This document shows, piece by piece, positions 57,251-64,000 of a stretch of 64,000 nt of DNA (position 1 is its first letter; each line of letters begins with the position of its first letter). The position numbers and the translations under genes are program-made. Origin of the DNA: Synechococcus sp. MU1643 (lineage in GTDB: Bacteria > Cyanobacteriota > Cyanobacteriia > PCC-6307 > Cyanobiaceae). The stretch spans positions 434,001 through 498,000 of the forward strand of contig NZ_VTKY01000001.1 of assembly GCF_020514095.1 (NCBI RefSeq), in the 5' to 3' direction. The notes beneath the pieces were generated by a model. It did no database searches and had not been told where the DNA came from. It worked only from the letters and a program-made list of their open reading frames with translations.

Positions 57251-57269
57251 CTGTGATGGCTTGTCACAG
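57251..57269. promoter_or_regulatory. Inverted repeat before the YkgJ-type gene
   Basis: CTGTGA and TCACAG separated by 7 nt, ending 8 bp before the ATG at 57278. It resembles a CRP-like half-site pair but with 7 rather than 6 spacer bases; it could also be a hairpin in the leader. The function is a guess. Confidence 0.35.
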
Positions 57270-57277
57270 CTTCAGTC

Positions 57278-57652
57278 ATGAGTAGGGAGACGCCGCAATG
57301 GACCTGCATCAAACACTGCGGAGCCTGTTGCCGGCTCGCTCCAGAAGAACGGGCCGATGCCCTGGCGGCCTTGAGCGAAGAACAACAGCGCACCTATCTG
57401 GCCATGGTCGGGCCCGACGGATGGTGCATTCATTACGACACGGGGAGTCAGCACTGCACGATTTATGAGGAGCGTCCTGACTTCTGTCGTGTCAGTGGCC
57501 TGGGCCGGCTGTTTGACGTTCCCGATGATCAATTTGACACCTTCGCCATCGCTTGTTGCCACCAGCAAATCCGCAGCACCTATGGCGGTCGTAGTGGCGT
57601 GATGCGTAGGTTCAAGCGCGCTCAGACCGCGGGAGGTTCTATCGATGAGTGA
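57278..57652 (+). CDS. YkgJ family cysteine-cluster protein
   Basis: A 124-residue protein with the Zn/Fe-type cluster C10-x3-C14-x2-C17-C18 in CIKHCGACCRLAP and further cysteines in WCIHYD, HCTIYEERPDFCRVS and ACCHQQ. The family is presumed to bind iron or zinc, but its reaction is unknown. Its stop overlaps the start of the first GDT1 half by 8 bp, suggesting a metal-related operon. Confidence 0.85.
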   Translation: MSRETPQWTCIKHCGACCRLAPEERADALAALSEEQQRTYLAMVGPDGWCIHYDTGSQHCTIYEERPDFCRVSGLGRLFDVPDDQFDTFAIACCHQQIRSTYGGRSGVMRRFKRAQTAGGSIDE

Positions 57653-57974
57653 GCAAACCAGCCCTGAGTCGCGCAGCTTTGCTGCCGTTTTGTTCAGCAC
57701 CTTCACCACGGTCTTTATTGCTGAACTTGGCGACAAAACACAGTTAGCGACGCTGTTGCTCTCCGCCCAGTCCGGCTCACCGGTTCTGGTGTTCATTGGT
57801 GCCGCGCTGGCGTTGATTGCCTCCAGCCTTGTGGGCGTTCTCGTGGGTCAATGGTTGGCCAAAACCCTTCCGCCTGAGCGTCTTGAACTGATGGCTGGAG
57901 TGCTGATGGTGGCGCTTGGCATCTGGCTGGGTCTCCAGGCAGCCCGTTCCCTTTGGCTTAATGCCGCGAGCTGA
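57645..57974 (+). CDS. GDT1/UPF0016-type cation transporter, first half
   Basis: A 109-residue membrane protein with three predicted helices and the transporter signature ELGDKTQLAT (E27, D30, K31). GDT1/TMEM165/Mnx proteins export Mn2+ or Ca2+ and usually have two such motifs in one chain. Here the two repeats are encoded separately, with the second gene starting 2 bp after this stop. A heteromeric pair is likely. Confidence 0.87.
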   Translation: MSEQTSPESRSFAAVLFSTFTTVFIAELGDKTQLATLLLSAQSGSPVLVFIGAALALIASSLVGVLVGQWLAKTLPPERLELMAGVLMVALGIWLGLQAARSLWLNAAS

Positions 57975-57976
57975 CG

Positions 57977-58294
57977 ATGGATTTTCCACTTCTGATTTCC
58001 ACCTTCTTGACCGTGTTCTTGGCCGAACTCGGTGATAAGACCCAACTCGCCACCGTGGCCATCAGTGGCACGTCCAATCGCCCCCTGGCCGTATTTCTGG
58101 GCTCATCATCCGCGTTGGTTCTGGCCAGTTTGCTCGGGGCCTTTGCAGGTGGATCCGTTGCGACGGTGATTCCGAGCGACCTGCTTCAGCTGTTGGCCTC
58201 GCTGGGTTTCCTTGTAATCGGTGGCCGTTTGCTGGTTCCTCTGTTCCGTGAGACGGAACCCGCCGCGGACGGGGATCAAACTCCCGAGTCCTAG
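57977..58294 (+). CDS. GDT1/UPF0016-type cation transporter, second half
   Basis: A 105-residue membrane protein with three predicted helices and the second ELGDKTQLAT motif (E17, D20, K21). It lacks the first gene's N-terminal lead-in, and its tail is acidic (TEPAADGDQTPES). It is presumed to pair with the preceding 109-residue protein to make a complete Mn/Ca transporter in the thylakoid or plasma membrane. Confidence 0.87.
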   Translation: MDFPLLISTFLTVFLAELGDKTQLATVAISGTSNRPLAVFLGSSSALVLASLLGAFAGGSVATVIPSDLLQLLASLGFLVIGGRLLVPLFRETEPAADGDQTPES

Positions 58295-58360
58295 GATGGG
58301 TATTGAAGGGCTGACTCCGCATGGCCTGCTGAACAGCGTCGGCCGCCCCTTCCGTCTCTC

Positions 58361-58380
58361 CCGACCCTGATGGTCGGTTT
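58361..58380 (+). terminator. Hairpin with short T-run after the GDT1 pair
   Basis: CCGACC (58361-58366) pairs with GGTCGG (58372-58377) across a 5-nt loop, followed by TTTCT. It is a weak intrinsic terminator just before the RNase R-like gene. Confidence 0.5.
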
Positions 58381-58394
58381 CTGCGCACGCCACG

Positions 58395-60716
58395 ATGAAA
58401 TTTACGGTTGCCGATCTGCTGGATCAGCTCTCGACAGAGCATCCCTCCGAGCCAGACCAACTGGCCAAGATCCTCAAGCTCAGCAACAAGACGGATAAGG
58501 CATCGCTTGAGCTTGCCGTTTCATCACTCGTCAAGATCGGTGTAATCGAGCAGACGAGCGGGGGTGCTCTCAAACGACCCCAAGAGAGCGACCTGATTGA
58601 TGCCCGCCTGCGTTGCAGCAGCAAAGGCTTCTGCTTCGCTATTCGCGATGACGGCGGCGAGGATATCTATATCCGAGACCATCAGCTCAACCACGCCTGG
58701 AATGGCGATCGTGTGCTGGTGCGGGTGACGAGGGAGGGCGGACGCCGCCGCTCACCAGAAGGTGGCGTCCAGTGCATCCTTGAAAGGGCCACTCAATCGC
58801 TCCTGGCTCAGGTGGAGCAGCAGAGCGAGCAGCTGTTGGCTGCCCCCTTGGATGACAGGGTGCTCGCTGGCATTGAGCTACCAGCAGAGGATTCGAAGCA
58901 TCTCCCAGGCGATGAAGTCTCCAGCGTTGTCGAGGTGCGCATCGATCGCTATCCCTTGGCTCAGCATGCTGCGGTTGGTCATGTTGTGCGATCTCTCCCG
59001 CTCAACGGCGGACCAGCAGCAGATCGAGATCTGCTGCTGACCAAGGCTGGACTTCAGGACCGTCCGGCGGCACCCCGAAGCTCTGGCAAAAACCCTGCGG
59101 CTAAGGGCCGGGTCGATCTCACCGCGCAACCTTCGCTGCTTCTCAAGGGCTGGACACAGGAGGATGCGCCGGGTTTGCCTGCCGTGCATGTTGAGCCCAT
59201 GGACGGTGGTTGTCGCCTCTGGGTCCATGTGCCCAGCGTGGGGGAGCGGATCGGGTTGGGCAACAGCCTTGATACCTGCCTGCGCGATCGCGGCGAAGCG
59301 CTTTGCCTCGGTCAAGTCTGGCAACCCCTGCTGACTCCGGCCCTCAACAAGGCCACCAGATTCTCCGCCGGCTCCGAGGCTGACGCCATCAGCGTTCAGC
59401 TCGACATCTCAGCCAACGGTGAGGTGAGCAATTGGGAGTTCATGCTGAGCTCGGTGCGGCCCGTCGCCGACGTCAGCGCTGAGCAGTTGATCGCCCTTGC
59501 GGAACGCAAACCCAAGGCGCGCAGCATTCCTGCGGTGCTCAAACCGATCAAAGACCAGCTCGGTCAGTTGGAGACCCTGCGGTTCTGCTGCACGCTGCTA
59601 TTGGAGCAAGAGCGCATTAGCGGGGTTGTGCAACTCAACCTCTGCCCTCCGCAGCTGGATGCCCTTGGTGACTTGCGCAGCGCAGATCCATCAGGTTTGC
59701 GGCATCGCTGGGTTGATGCGTTCAACCCGGTGGACCCCCATGCCTTCCTTCAGCCTCTGTTGAGGGCTGCTGATCGTGCATGGACCGCACAACGACTCGA
59801 TCTGCAATTGCCTGGGATCACCATTGAGGCGGATGAACCTGATGGCAGCGTGCTGACCGATGTGGCGAAGACAGCCATTGCCCTGGATCTACCTCTTGAG
59901 TTGGATGACGATGGTTGCCCATCAGCTACTGAACTGATTCAGGTGTTCAAAGACAGCCTTCAACGTCGGGTGCTTGAACAGCAGCTCAGTCATGCCCTGC
60001 CACCGCTCAGCTTTGTGGCATCAAAAGAAGTCACCCCGGCGGCTGCAGATTCCGATGGGAAAGAGGCTGCTTCGACCAGCCCCAATACTTCACTAACCCC
60101 ATGGACTTGTGCCACCCAGCACTACGTCCACCTGGTGAATCAACAGGTGATCGTTGCGCTGCTGACAGATGCCAAGGATCGTCCAACCGTGCGTCACAAG
60201 ACACGCCTGAAGCTTGGGCTCAAGGGTGCCGGTGCTGATCTCACATGGCCCCTGTTCACGGCATCGCAGGACGAGAAACTGAACGGATTGGTGAATGAGC
60301 GCACCGTGCAGCGGCTCAACACCCTTCGGCGTCAGGTGTTGGAACTGGAAAAGGATCTGCTGTCGATGATCCAGGCTCGTTCAGCCCAGCCCCTGATCGG
60401 CCAACAGGTGGAAGGCCGCATCAGTGGTGTGCAGAGCTATGGCTTTTTCGTTGAAGTTGGTGAGAGTCGCGCTGAGGGGCTGGTTCATGTGAGCTCCCTC
60501 AACGATGACTGGTACGAATACAGATCACGCCAGAATCGCTTGGTCGGGCGCAAGAACCGTCAGACCTATCAACTCGGCGACGCCGTTCAGGTGCGCGTGA
60601 TCAATGTGGATGTTCTGCGAAACCAGATCGACCTCGAGGTCATCAGTCAGGGTTCCAACGCCTCCAGCGAGCCTGAATCCTCGGAGCCGTTGCCCGTTGC
60701 CCTCAGCGAGCGCTGA
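58395..60716 (+). CDS. RNase R-like protein with degenerate RNB centre and S1 domain
   Basis: A 773-residue protein with the RNase R layout: a winged-helix-like N-terminus (FTVADLLDQLSTEHPSEPDQ), a cold-shock-like domain (CSSKGFCFAIRDDGGEDIYI), an RNB-like region (about 240-610) and a C-terminal S1 domain (EGRISGVQSYGFFVEVGESR). Where active enzymes have an acidic DxxDxDD cluster, it reads GWTQEDAPGLPAVHVE near residue 252, and the late RRYADLxxHR motif reads THYVHLVNQQ-like (CATQHYVHLVNQQVI). It is probably catalytically inactive and may bind RNA. It overlaps ubiX at the end. Confidence 0.85.
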   Translation: MKFTVADLLDQLSTEHPSEPDQLAKILKLSNKTDKASLELAVSSLVKIGVIEQTSGGALKRPQESDLIDARLRCSSKGFCFAIRDDGGEDIYIRDHQLNHAWNGDRVLVRVTREGGRRRSPEGGVQCILERATQSLLAQVEQQSEQLLAAPLDDRVLAGIELPAEDSKHLPGDEVSSVVEVRIDRYPLAQHAAVGHVVRSLPLNGGPAADRDLLLTKAGLQDRPAAPRSSGKNPAAKGRVDLTAQPSLLLKGWTQEDAPGLPAVHVEPMDGGCRLWVHVPSVGERIGLGNSLDTCLRDRGEALCLGQVWQPLLTPALNKATRFSAGSEADAISVQLDISANGEVSNWEFMLSSVRPVADVSAEQLIALAERKPKARSIPAVLKPIKDQLGQLETLRFCCTLLLEQERISGVVQLNLCPPQLDALGDLRSADPSGLRHRWVDAFNPVDPHAFLQPLLRAADRAWTAQRLDLQLPGITIEADEPDGSVLTDVAKTAIALDLPLELDDDGCPSATELIQVFKDSLQRRVLEQQLSHALPPLSFVASKEVTPAAADSDGKEAASTSPNTSLTPWTCATQHYVHLVNQQVIVALLTDAKDRPTVRHKTRLKLGLKGAGADLTWPLFTASQDEKLNGLVNERTVQRLNTLRRQVLELEKDLLSMIQARSAQPLIGQQVEGRISGVQSYGFFVEVGESRAEGLVHVSSLNDDWYEYRSRQNRLVGRKNRQTYQLGDAVQVRVINVDVLRNQIDLEVISQGSNASSEPESSEPLPVALSER

Positions 60717-60719
60717 GTG

Positions 60720-61328
60720 ATGCATCCCTACGTTCTGGCGGTCACCGGTGCATCTGCCCAACCCCTGGCCGAGCGCGCCCTACAGCTTCTGTTGCAACGC
60801 GGTCGCGCGGTGCATCTGGTGCTCAGCCATGGTGCCCATGAGGTCTTCCGTGCGGAACAGGGCCTGTCCATCCCAGTGGATCCTCTGAAGCAACGCGAGT
60901 TCTGGAGAGACAGGCTTGCGGTGGAGAGCGGCGAACTCACCTGTCATCGCTGGAATGATCAAGCTGCCTGCATCGCGAGTGGGAGCTGCAGAACCAGGGC
61001 GATGGTCATCGTTCCCTGCAGCATGGGCACCGTCGGACGGATCCATGCCGGTATTGCGGCTGATCTGATTGAACGTTGTGCGGATGTGCACCTGAAGGAG
61101 CGCCGTCCTCTGGTGATTGCTCCCCGGGAGATGCCTTTCAACCTCATTCACCTCCGCAACCTCACCGGCCTTGCTGAGGCCGGAGCCACCATTGCCGCTC
61201 CCATTCCGGCCTGGTACACCCGTCCGGATTCGTTGCAGGAGATGGTGGACTTTTTGGTGGTGCGCTTGTTCGATGGTCTGGAGGAAGACCTCGCACCTCT
61301 GAACCGCTGGAACGGCCCCCTGGAATGA
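60720..61328 (+). CDS. ubiX: Flavin prenyltransferase UbiX
   Basis: Prenylates FMN to give the cofactor of UbiD-type decarboxylases, used here probably for quinone synthesis. About 202 residues with VLAVTGASAQPLAERALQLL at the start, VIVPCSMGTVGRIHAGIA and RRPLVIAPREMPFNLIHLRN, the UbiX signatures. GTG and ATG are adjacent; the ATG is used. It lies right after the RNase R-like stop. Confidence 0.93.
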   Translation: MHPYVLAVTGASAQPLAERALQLLLQRGRAVHLVLSHGAHEVFRAEQGLSIPVDPLKQREFWRDRLAVESGELTCHRWNDQAACIASGSCRTRAMVIVPCSMGTVGRIHAGIAADLIERCADVHLKERRPLVIAPREMPFNLIHLRNLTGLAEAGATIAAPIPAWYTRPDSLQEMVDFLVVRLFDGLEEDLAPLNRWNGPLE

Positions 61329-61798
61329 GCATGTTTCAGCGGCTTCTGCTGATTCCCTGCCTGGCGCCACTGCTGGCCTTGCTGGTTCTGTCGGCCACCA
61401 GTGCCGGAGACAAGACCCGAATCCGTCTGCTGGTGTGGACAACACCTCCACTCCCTTTGGGGGCTTGGACCGCAATGGCTGGCGTCGGTGGTGCGGCCGG
61501 AGCAGCTGTAGCAGCGTTTCTGGTGTCGCCACTGGAGCGTCCTCTGATTCGTCAAAGGCGTTCCCCCGTTCAACCGGAGTTGGATGAAAGGGACTATGCG
61601 GCTAATGCATCAACACCCAGATCGAGCGCAAACCACGGCCCCGAACGCGATGTGAGAGATCCGGCTCCAACGGTTTCTGTGGCTTACCGCGTGATTCAAC
61701 GCCCTTCATCAGCCCCCCAGCCGCCAGAAGCTTCAGCCGTGGCCTCTCCCCTACAGGACTTCGGTGATTGGGGAGATGATCCTGAAGCGGACTGGTAA
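61325..61798 (+). CDS. Membrane hypothetical protein
   Basis: A 157-residue protein with two N-terminal membrane helices (LLLIPCLAPLLALLVLSATS; WTAMAGVGGAAGAAVAAFLV) and a disordered, charged C-terminus ending DFGDWGDDPEADW. It resembles small cyanobacterial membrane proteins of unknown function. Its ATG overlaps the ubiX stop. Confidence 0.65.
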   Translation: MSMFQRLLLIPCLAPLLALLVLSATSAGDKTRIRLLVWTTPPLPLGAWTAMAGVGGAAGAAVAAFLVSPLERPLIRQRRSPVQPELDERDYAANASTPRSSANHGPERDVRDPAPTVSVAYRVIQRPSSAPQPPEASAVASPLQDFGDWGDDPEADW

Positions 61799-61843
61799 GC
61801 AACGCACCAAGCTGCTTACAGTTGCCCCAGCAATGCTTGATCG

Positions 61844-62281
61844 GTGAGCGAAACCCCAGTCGAGAAGCAGTCTTCAGGTCAAGACGCCCCCGTCAAAGCG
61901 GCGCCGAAAGCCAAGCCGCCCAAACCGGAAGACAAGCCCTTCCCTGAATTCATCGACACGCTGTTTCTGCCGGCCGTCGCCAAACAGCTGGCCGAACACG
62001 ACATCAAAGCCGATCGGCTTGAGCGCGTGGATGGGCAGCGTCCCGTCGTCGGTGGTGAATGTCCGATGGTGGTTGGCGAGTTGCCTGGGGGACGCCGCTT
62101 CTGGGTCTGCTTCTCCAAAGCCGACATCAACAGCACCAAGGTGATTGCCCTTGCTGATGCCGGTAGTGAGCCAACGCTGCTGGAAAGCTTTCTGATCGAT
62201 GAGAAGCGGATGTCATTGCCCCTTCTCGTCTCCCGCCTGTTGCAACGGCTTAACGGCCAAAAGTGGCTGGGAGGTAACTAA
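61844..62281 (+). CDS. DUF2996 family protein
   Basis: A 145-residue protein, GTG start. A disordered Lys/Pro/Ala-rich lead (PVKAAPKAKPPKPEDKPF) is followed by a compact domain with FIDTLFLPAVAKQLAEHDI and GGRRFWVCFSKADINSTKV, the DUF2996 pattern found in cyanobacteria. Function unknown. It is separated by 66 bp from acsF. Confidence 0.8.
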   Translation: MSETPVEKQSSGQDAPVKAAPKAKPPKPEDKPFPEFIDTLFLPAVAKQLAEHDIKADRLERVDGQRPVVGGECPMVVGELPGGRRFWVCFSKADINSTKVIALADAGSEPTLLESFLIDEKRMSLPLLVSRLLQRLNGQKWLGGN

Positions 62282-62347
62282 CCGCCCGCTTTCGCCTCGG
62301 GGGTCGGGCTGACACGCCTACATTGGCAGGATCGTCAATCGCAACTG

Positions 62348-63418
62348 ATGGTCCCTCCCACCGCCGTGGCCGAAGGCAGCGCTGTAGCAATCAAGAATCC
62401 TGTCAAGGACACAATCCTGACCCCTCGCTTCTACACCACCGATTTCGAGGCGATGGCGGCAATGGACCTTCAGCCTAATGAGGCTGAACTGGAAGCCATC
62501 TGTGAAGAGTTCAGGAAGGATTACAACCGTCACCATTTCGTGCGTAACGAAGAGTTTGAAGGCGCCGCTGACAAGCTCGATCCTGAAACCCGCAAGGTGT
62601 TCATCGAATTCCTTGAGCAAAGCTGCACGTCGGAATTCTCAGGATTCTTGCTTTACAAGGAGCTGAGCCGCCGGATCAAGGCCAAAAACCCGCTTCTGGC
62701 TGAGTGTTTCGCCCACATGGCTCGTGACGAAGCTCGCCACGCCGGCTTCCTCAATAAGTCGATGGGCGATTTCGGGATGCAGCTTGATCTCGGCTTCCTG
62801 ACGGCCAACAAGGAATACACCTTCTTTAAGCCGAAATTCATCTTTTACGCCACCTACCTGTCTGAAAAGATTGGCTACTGGCGTTACATCGCCATTTATC
62901 GCCATCTCGAAAAGAATCCCGACAGCAAAATCTTCCCGATCTTCAATTTCTTCGAGAACTGGTGTCAGGACGAAAACCGTCATGGCGATTTCTTCGATGC
63001 CCTGATGAAGGCCCAGCCGGACACGGTTCGTGGACCGATTGCCAAACTTTGGTGCCGCTTCTTCCTCCTGGCGGTGTTCGCCACCATGTATGTGCGTGAC
63101 GTGGCTCGCAAGGACTTCTACGAGGCTCTCGGATTGGACGCCCGCACCTACGACAAGATGGTGATCGAGAAGACCAATGAAACCTCCGCTCGCGTTTTCC
63201 CTGTCGTTCTCGACGTGAACAACGACAAGTTCTGGACGCGCCTCGAACGCCTCGTGGCAAACAATGCCGCCCTAGAAGAGGCCGATGCAAGCGGAGCTAT
63301 TGCCCCTGTAAAGCTGCTGCGGAAGCTGCCCTTCTGGATTCGTAACGGTGCCGAAATGGCCAAGCTTTTTCTGATGCCTGCGGTCGACAGCGATCGCTTC
63401 CAGCCTGCTGTGCGCTGA
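62348..63418 (+). CDS. acsF: Mg-protoporphyrin IX monomethyl ester oxidative cyclase
   Basis: Oxygen-dependent cyclase forming ring E of chlorophyll. The 356-residue diiron protein carries both iron-binding ExxH-type motifs: DEARH at 127-131 and DENRH at 208-212, with [14 protein letters not shown] between. It is close to full length for the family. It is the aerobic enzyme and matches the chlorophyll-making role of hemJ upstream in the window. Confidence 0.95.
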   Translation: MVPPTAVAEGSAVAIKNPVKDTILTPRFYTTDFEAMAAMDLQPNEAELEAICEEFRKDYNRHHFVRNEEFEGAADKLDPETRKVFIEFLEQSCTSEFSGFLLYKELSRRIKAKNPLLAECFAHMARDEARHAGFLNKSMGDFGMQLDLGFLTANKEYTFFKPKFIFYATYLSEKIGYWRYIAIYRHLEKNPDSKIFPIFNFFENWCQDENRHGDFFDALMKAQPDTVRGPIAKLWCRFFLLAVFATMYVRDVARKDFYEALGLDARTYDKMVIEKTNETSARVFPVVLDVNNDKFWTRLERLVANNAALEEADASGAIAPVKLLRKLPFWIRNGAEMAKLFLMPAVDSDRFQPAVR

Positions 63419-63449
63419 GGAACGATCCCAGCCCAACCGAGGAGATTTC

Positions 63450-64000
63450 TTGACCAACGCCTTTTCGAACCAGTGGCGAGGACTCATGGAGTCCTTGCTA
63501 CATCGCGGCAGTGCTGCAGGAGCCGACCTGGTGGAGGTGTTCCTTGAGTGCACCGATCACATCGGTTTGCTCGCTGAACAGGATCGGATCACCAGTGTGA
63601 ATCCATCCTTCGCCCGGGGTGCTGGCCTCAGGGTGTTTCGTGATGGCCGGGATGGCTTCGTAAGCACCAACGACCTCAGCGAAGTTGGCCTCCAACGGGC
63701 CCTTGATCAAGCCCTCGCCATGCTGGGGCTCGAGGCTCAACAACTTTCATCTCCGTCAGCTTTTGAAGGGTTGAAGCAGCTGACCGACCACGGTCTGACC
63801 AAGACCGACTGGCTGGAACGCTGTCCATCCCTGGACCAGGCCAGCCAATGTCTGCTCCAGGGCACAGCCCATCTTGATCGTCTCGGTCAGCACCTTCAGG
63901 TGCGTCGCGGCAGCTACGCCCGCGACTGGCAAGAAGTGCTTGTGGCTGCATCCGATGGCACCTACGCCCGCGACATCCGCCTGCATCAGTCGACCGGTCT
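63450..64000 (+). CDS. tldD: TldD-type metalloprotease, N-terminal part (runs off right edge)
   Basis: Subunit of the TldD/TldE (PmbA) metalloprotease family. Only 183 codons are in the window. The start is a TTG with GGAG just upstream, giving LTNAFSNQWRGLMESLLHRG. The AGADLVEVFLECTDHIGLLA and ARGAGLRVFRDGRDGFVSTN segments are typical of the N-terminal half. The zinc motif lies beyond the window. Confidence 0.85.
   Translation, partial: MTNAFSNQWRGLMESLLHRGSAAGADLVEVFLECTDHIGLLAEQDRITSVNPSFARGAGLRVFRDGRDGFVSTNDLSEVGLQRALDQALAMLGLEAQQLSSPSAFEGLKQLTDHGLTKTDWLERCPSLDQASQCLLQGTAHLDRLGQHLQVRRGSYARDWQEVLVAASDGTYARDIRLHQSTG

Noticed and set aside
1..64000. CRISPR arrays, transposases, phage genes, rRNA
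   Set aside because: No repeat-spacer pattern and no matching proteins or RNA sequences were found on reading.

Overview
The window is a gene-dense chromosomal segment of a phycobilisome-containing marine picocyanobacterium, most likely marine Synechococcus. The evidence is apcD (allophycocyanin-B alpha), psb30/ycf12, psb32, aerobic acsF, hemJ, a CCB2/CCB4-type cytochrome b6 haem assembly factor, pcxA, a Ycf20-like protein, cobN with cobalamin-dependent metH, high GC, very short intergenic gaps and many cyanobacteria-only DUF families. No rRNA, CRISPR array, phage or transposase gene is visible. One tRNA (Met, CAU) is present.

Layout. 1-2.2 kb: 5' part of leuS and an hfq that looks frameshifted, facing dapF. 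2.2-6 kb: cysteine desulfurase, DUF1995, DUF4330 and a PBP4-type D,D-carboxypeptidase. 5.9-7.4 kb: a DivIVA/Cdv3-like coiled-coil gene and coaD on the minus strand. 7.5-13.6 kb: flavin reductase, uvrC, a secreted small protein, a photolyase-related flavoprotein without the usual Fe-S cysteines, hemJ, a PHP phosphoesterase and a picocyanobacterial hypothetical. 13.6-22 kb: cobN (minus), ilvE and metH. 22-25.6 kb: small hypotheticals, DUF2237, a short-chain dehydrogenase, SpoIID and Ap4A phosphorylase. 25.6-30.3 kb: a decaying stretch with a sigma-factor pseudogene, a UPF0114 pseudogene and about 470 bp of apparently non-coding DNA around DUF3370 and an RHH + J-domain protein. 30.3-37.4 kb: apcD, rlmD, pheT, rpmG-rpsR-rnb. 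37.4-45.9 kb: FAD oxidoreductase, metG-lptC, CCB2/4, TerB, psb32-pcxA-cobU-trmL. 46-53 kb: LysM/M23 peptidase, tRNA-Met, 2-Cys peroxiredoxin, UPF0182, ftsH and rpmF. 53-57 kb: glycerate kinase, Ycf20-like, HAD phosphatase, recJ and psb30. 57-64 kb: YkgJ, a split GDT1 pair, an S1-domain RNase R-like protein with a degenerate catalytic centre, ubiX, DUF2996, acsF and the start of tldD.

The genes mostly serve housekeeping and photosynthesis: B12 synthesis and use (cobN, cobU, metH), tetrapyrrole synthesis (hemJ, acsF), photosystem upkeep (psb30, psb32, ftsH, CCB2/4), RNA processing (two RNB proteins, rlmD, trmL), repair (uvrC, recJ) and photorespiration (glycerate kinase). Convergent genes repeatedly overlap tail to tail, a sign of streamlining. 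The points most worth following are the broken hfq, the RNase R-like probable pseudoenzyme, the DapF cysteine-rich tail overlapping a cysteine desulfurase, the pseudogenes with homopolymer frameshifts, and the split GDT1 pair. No wholly novel multi-gene defence or mobile system was recognised.
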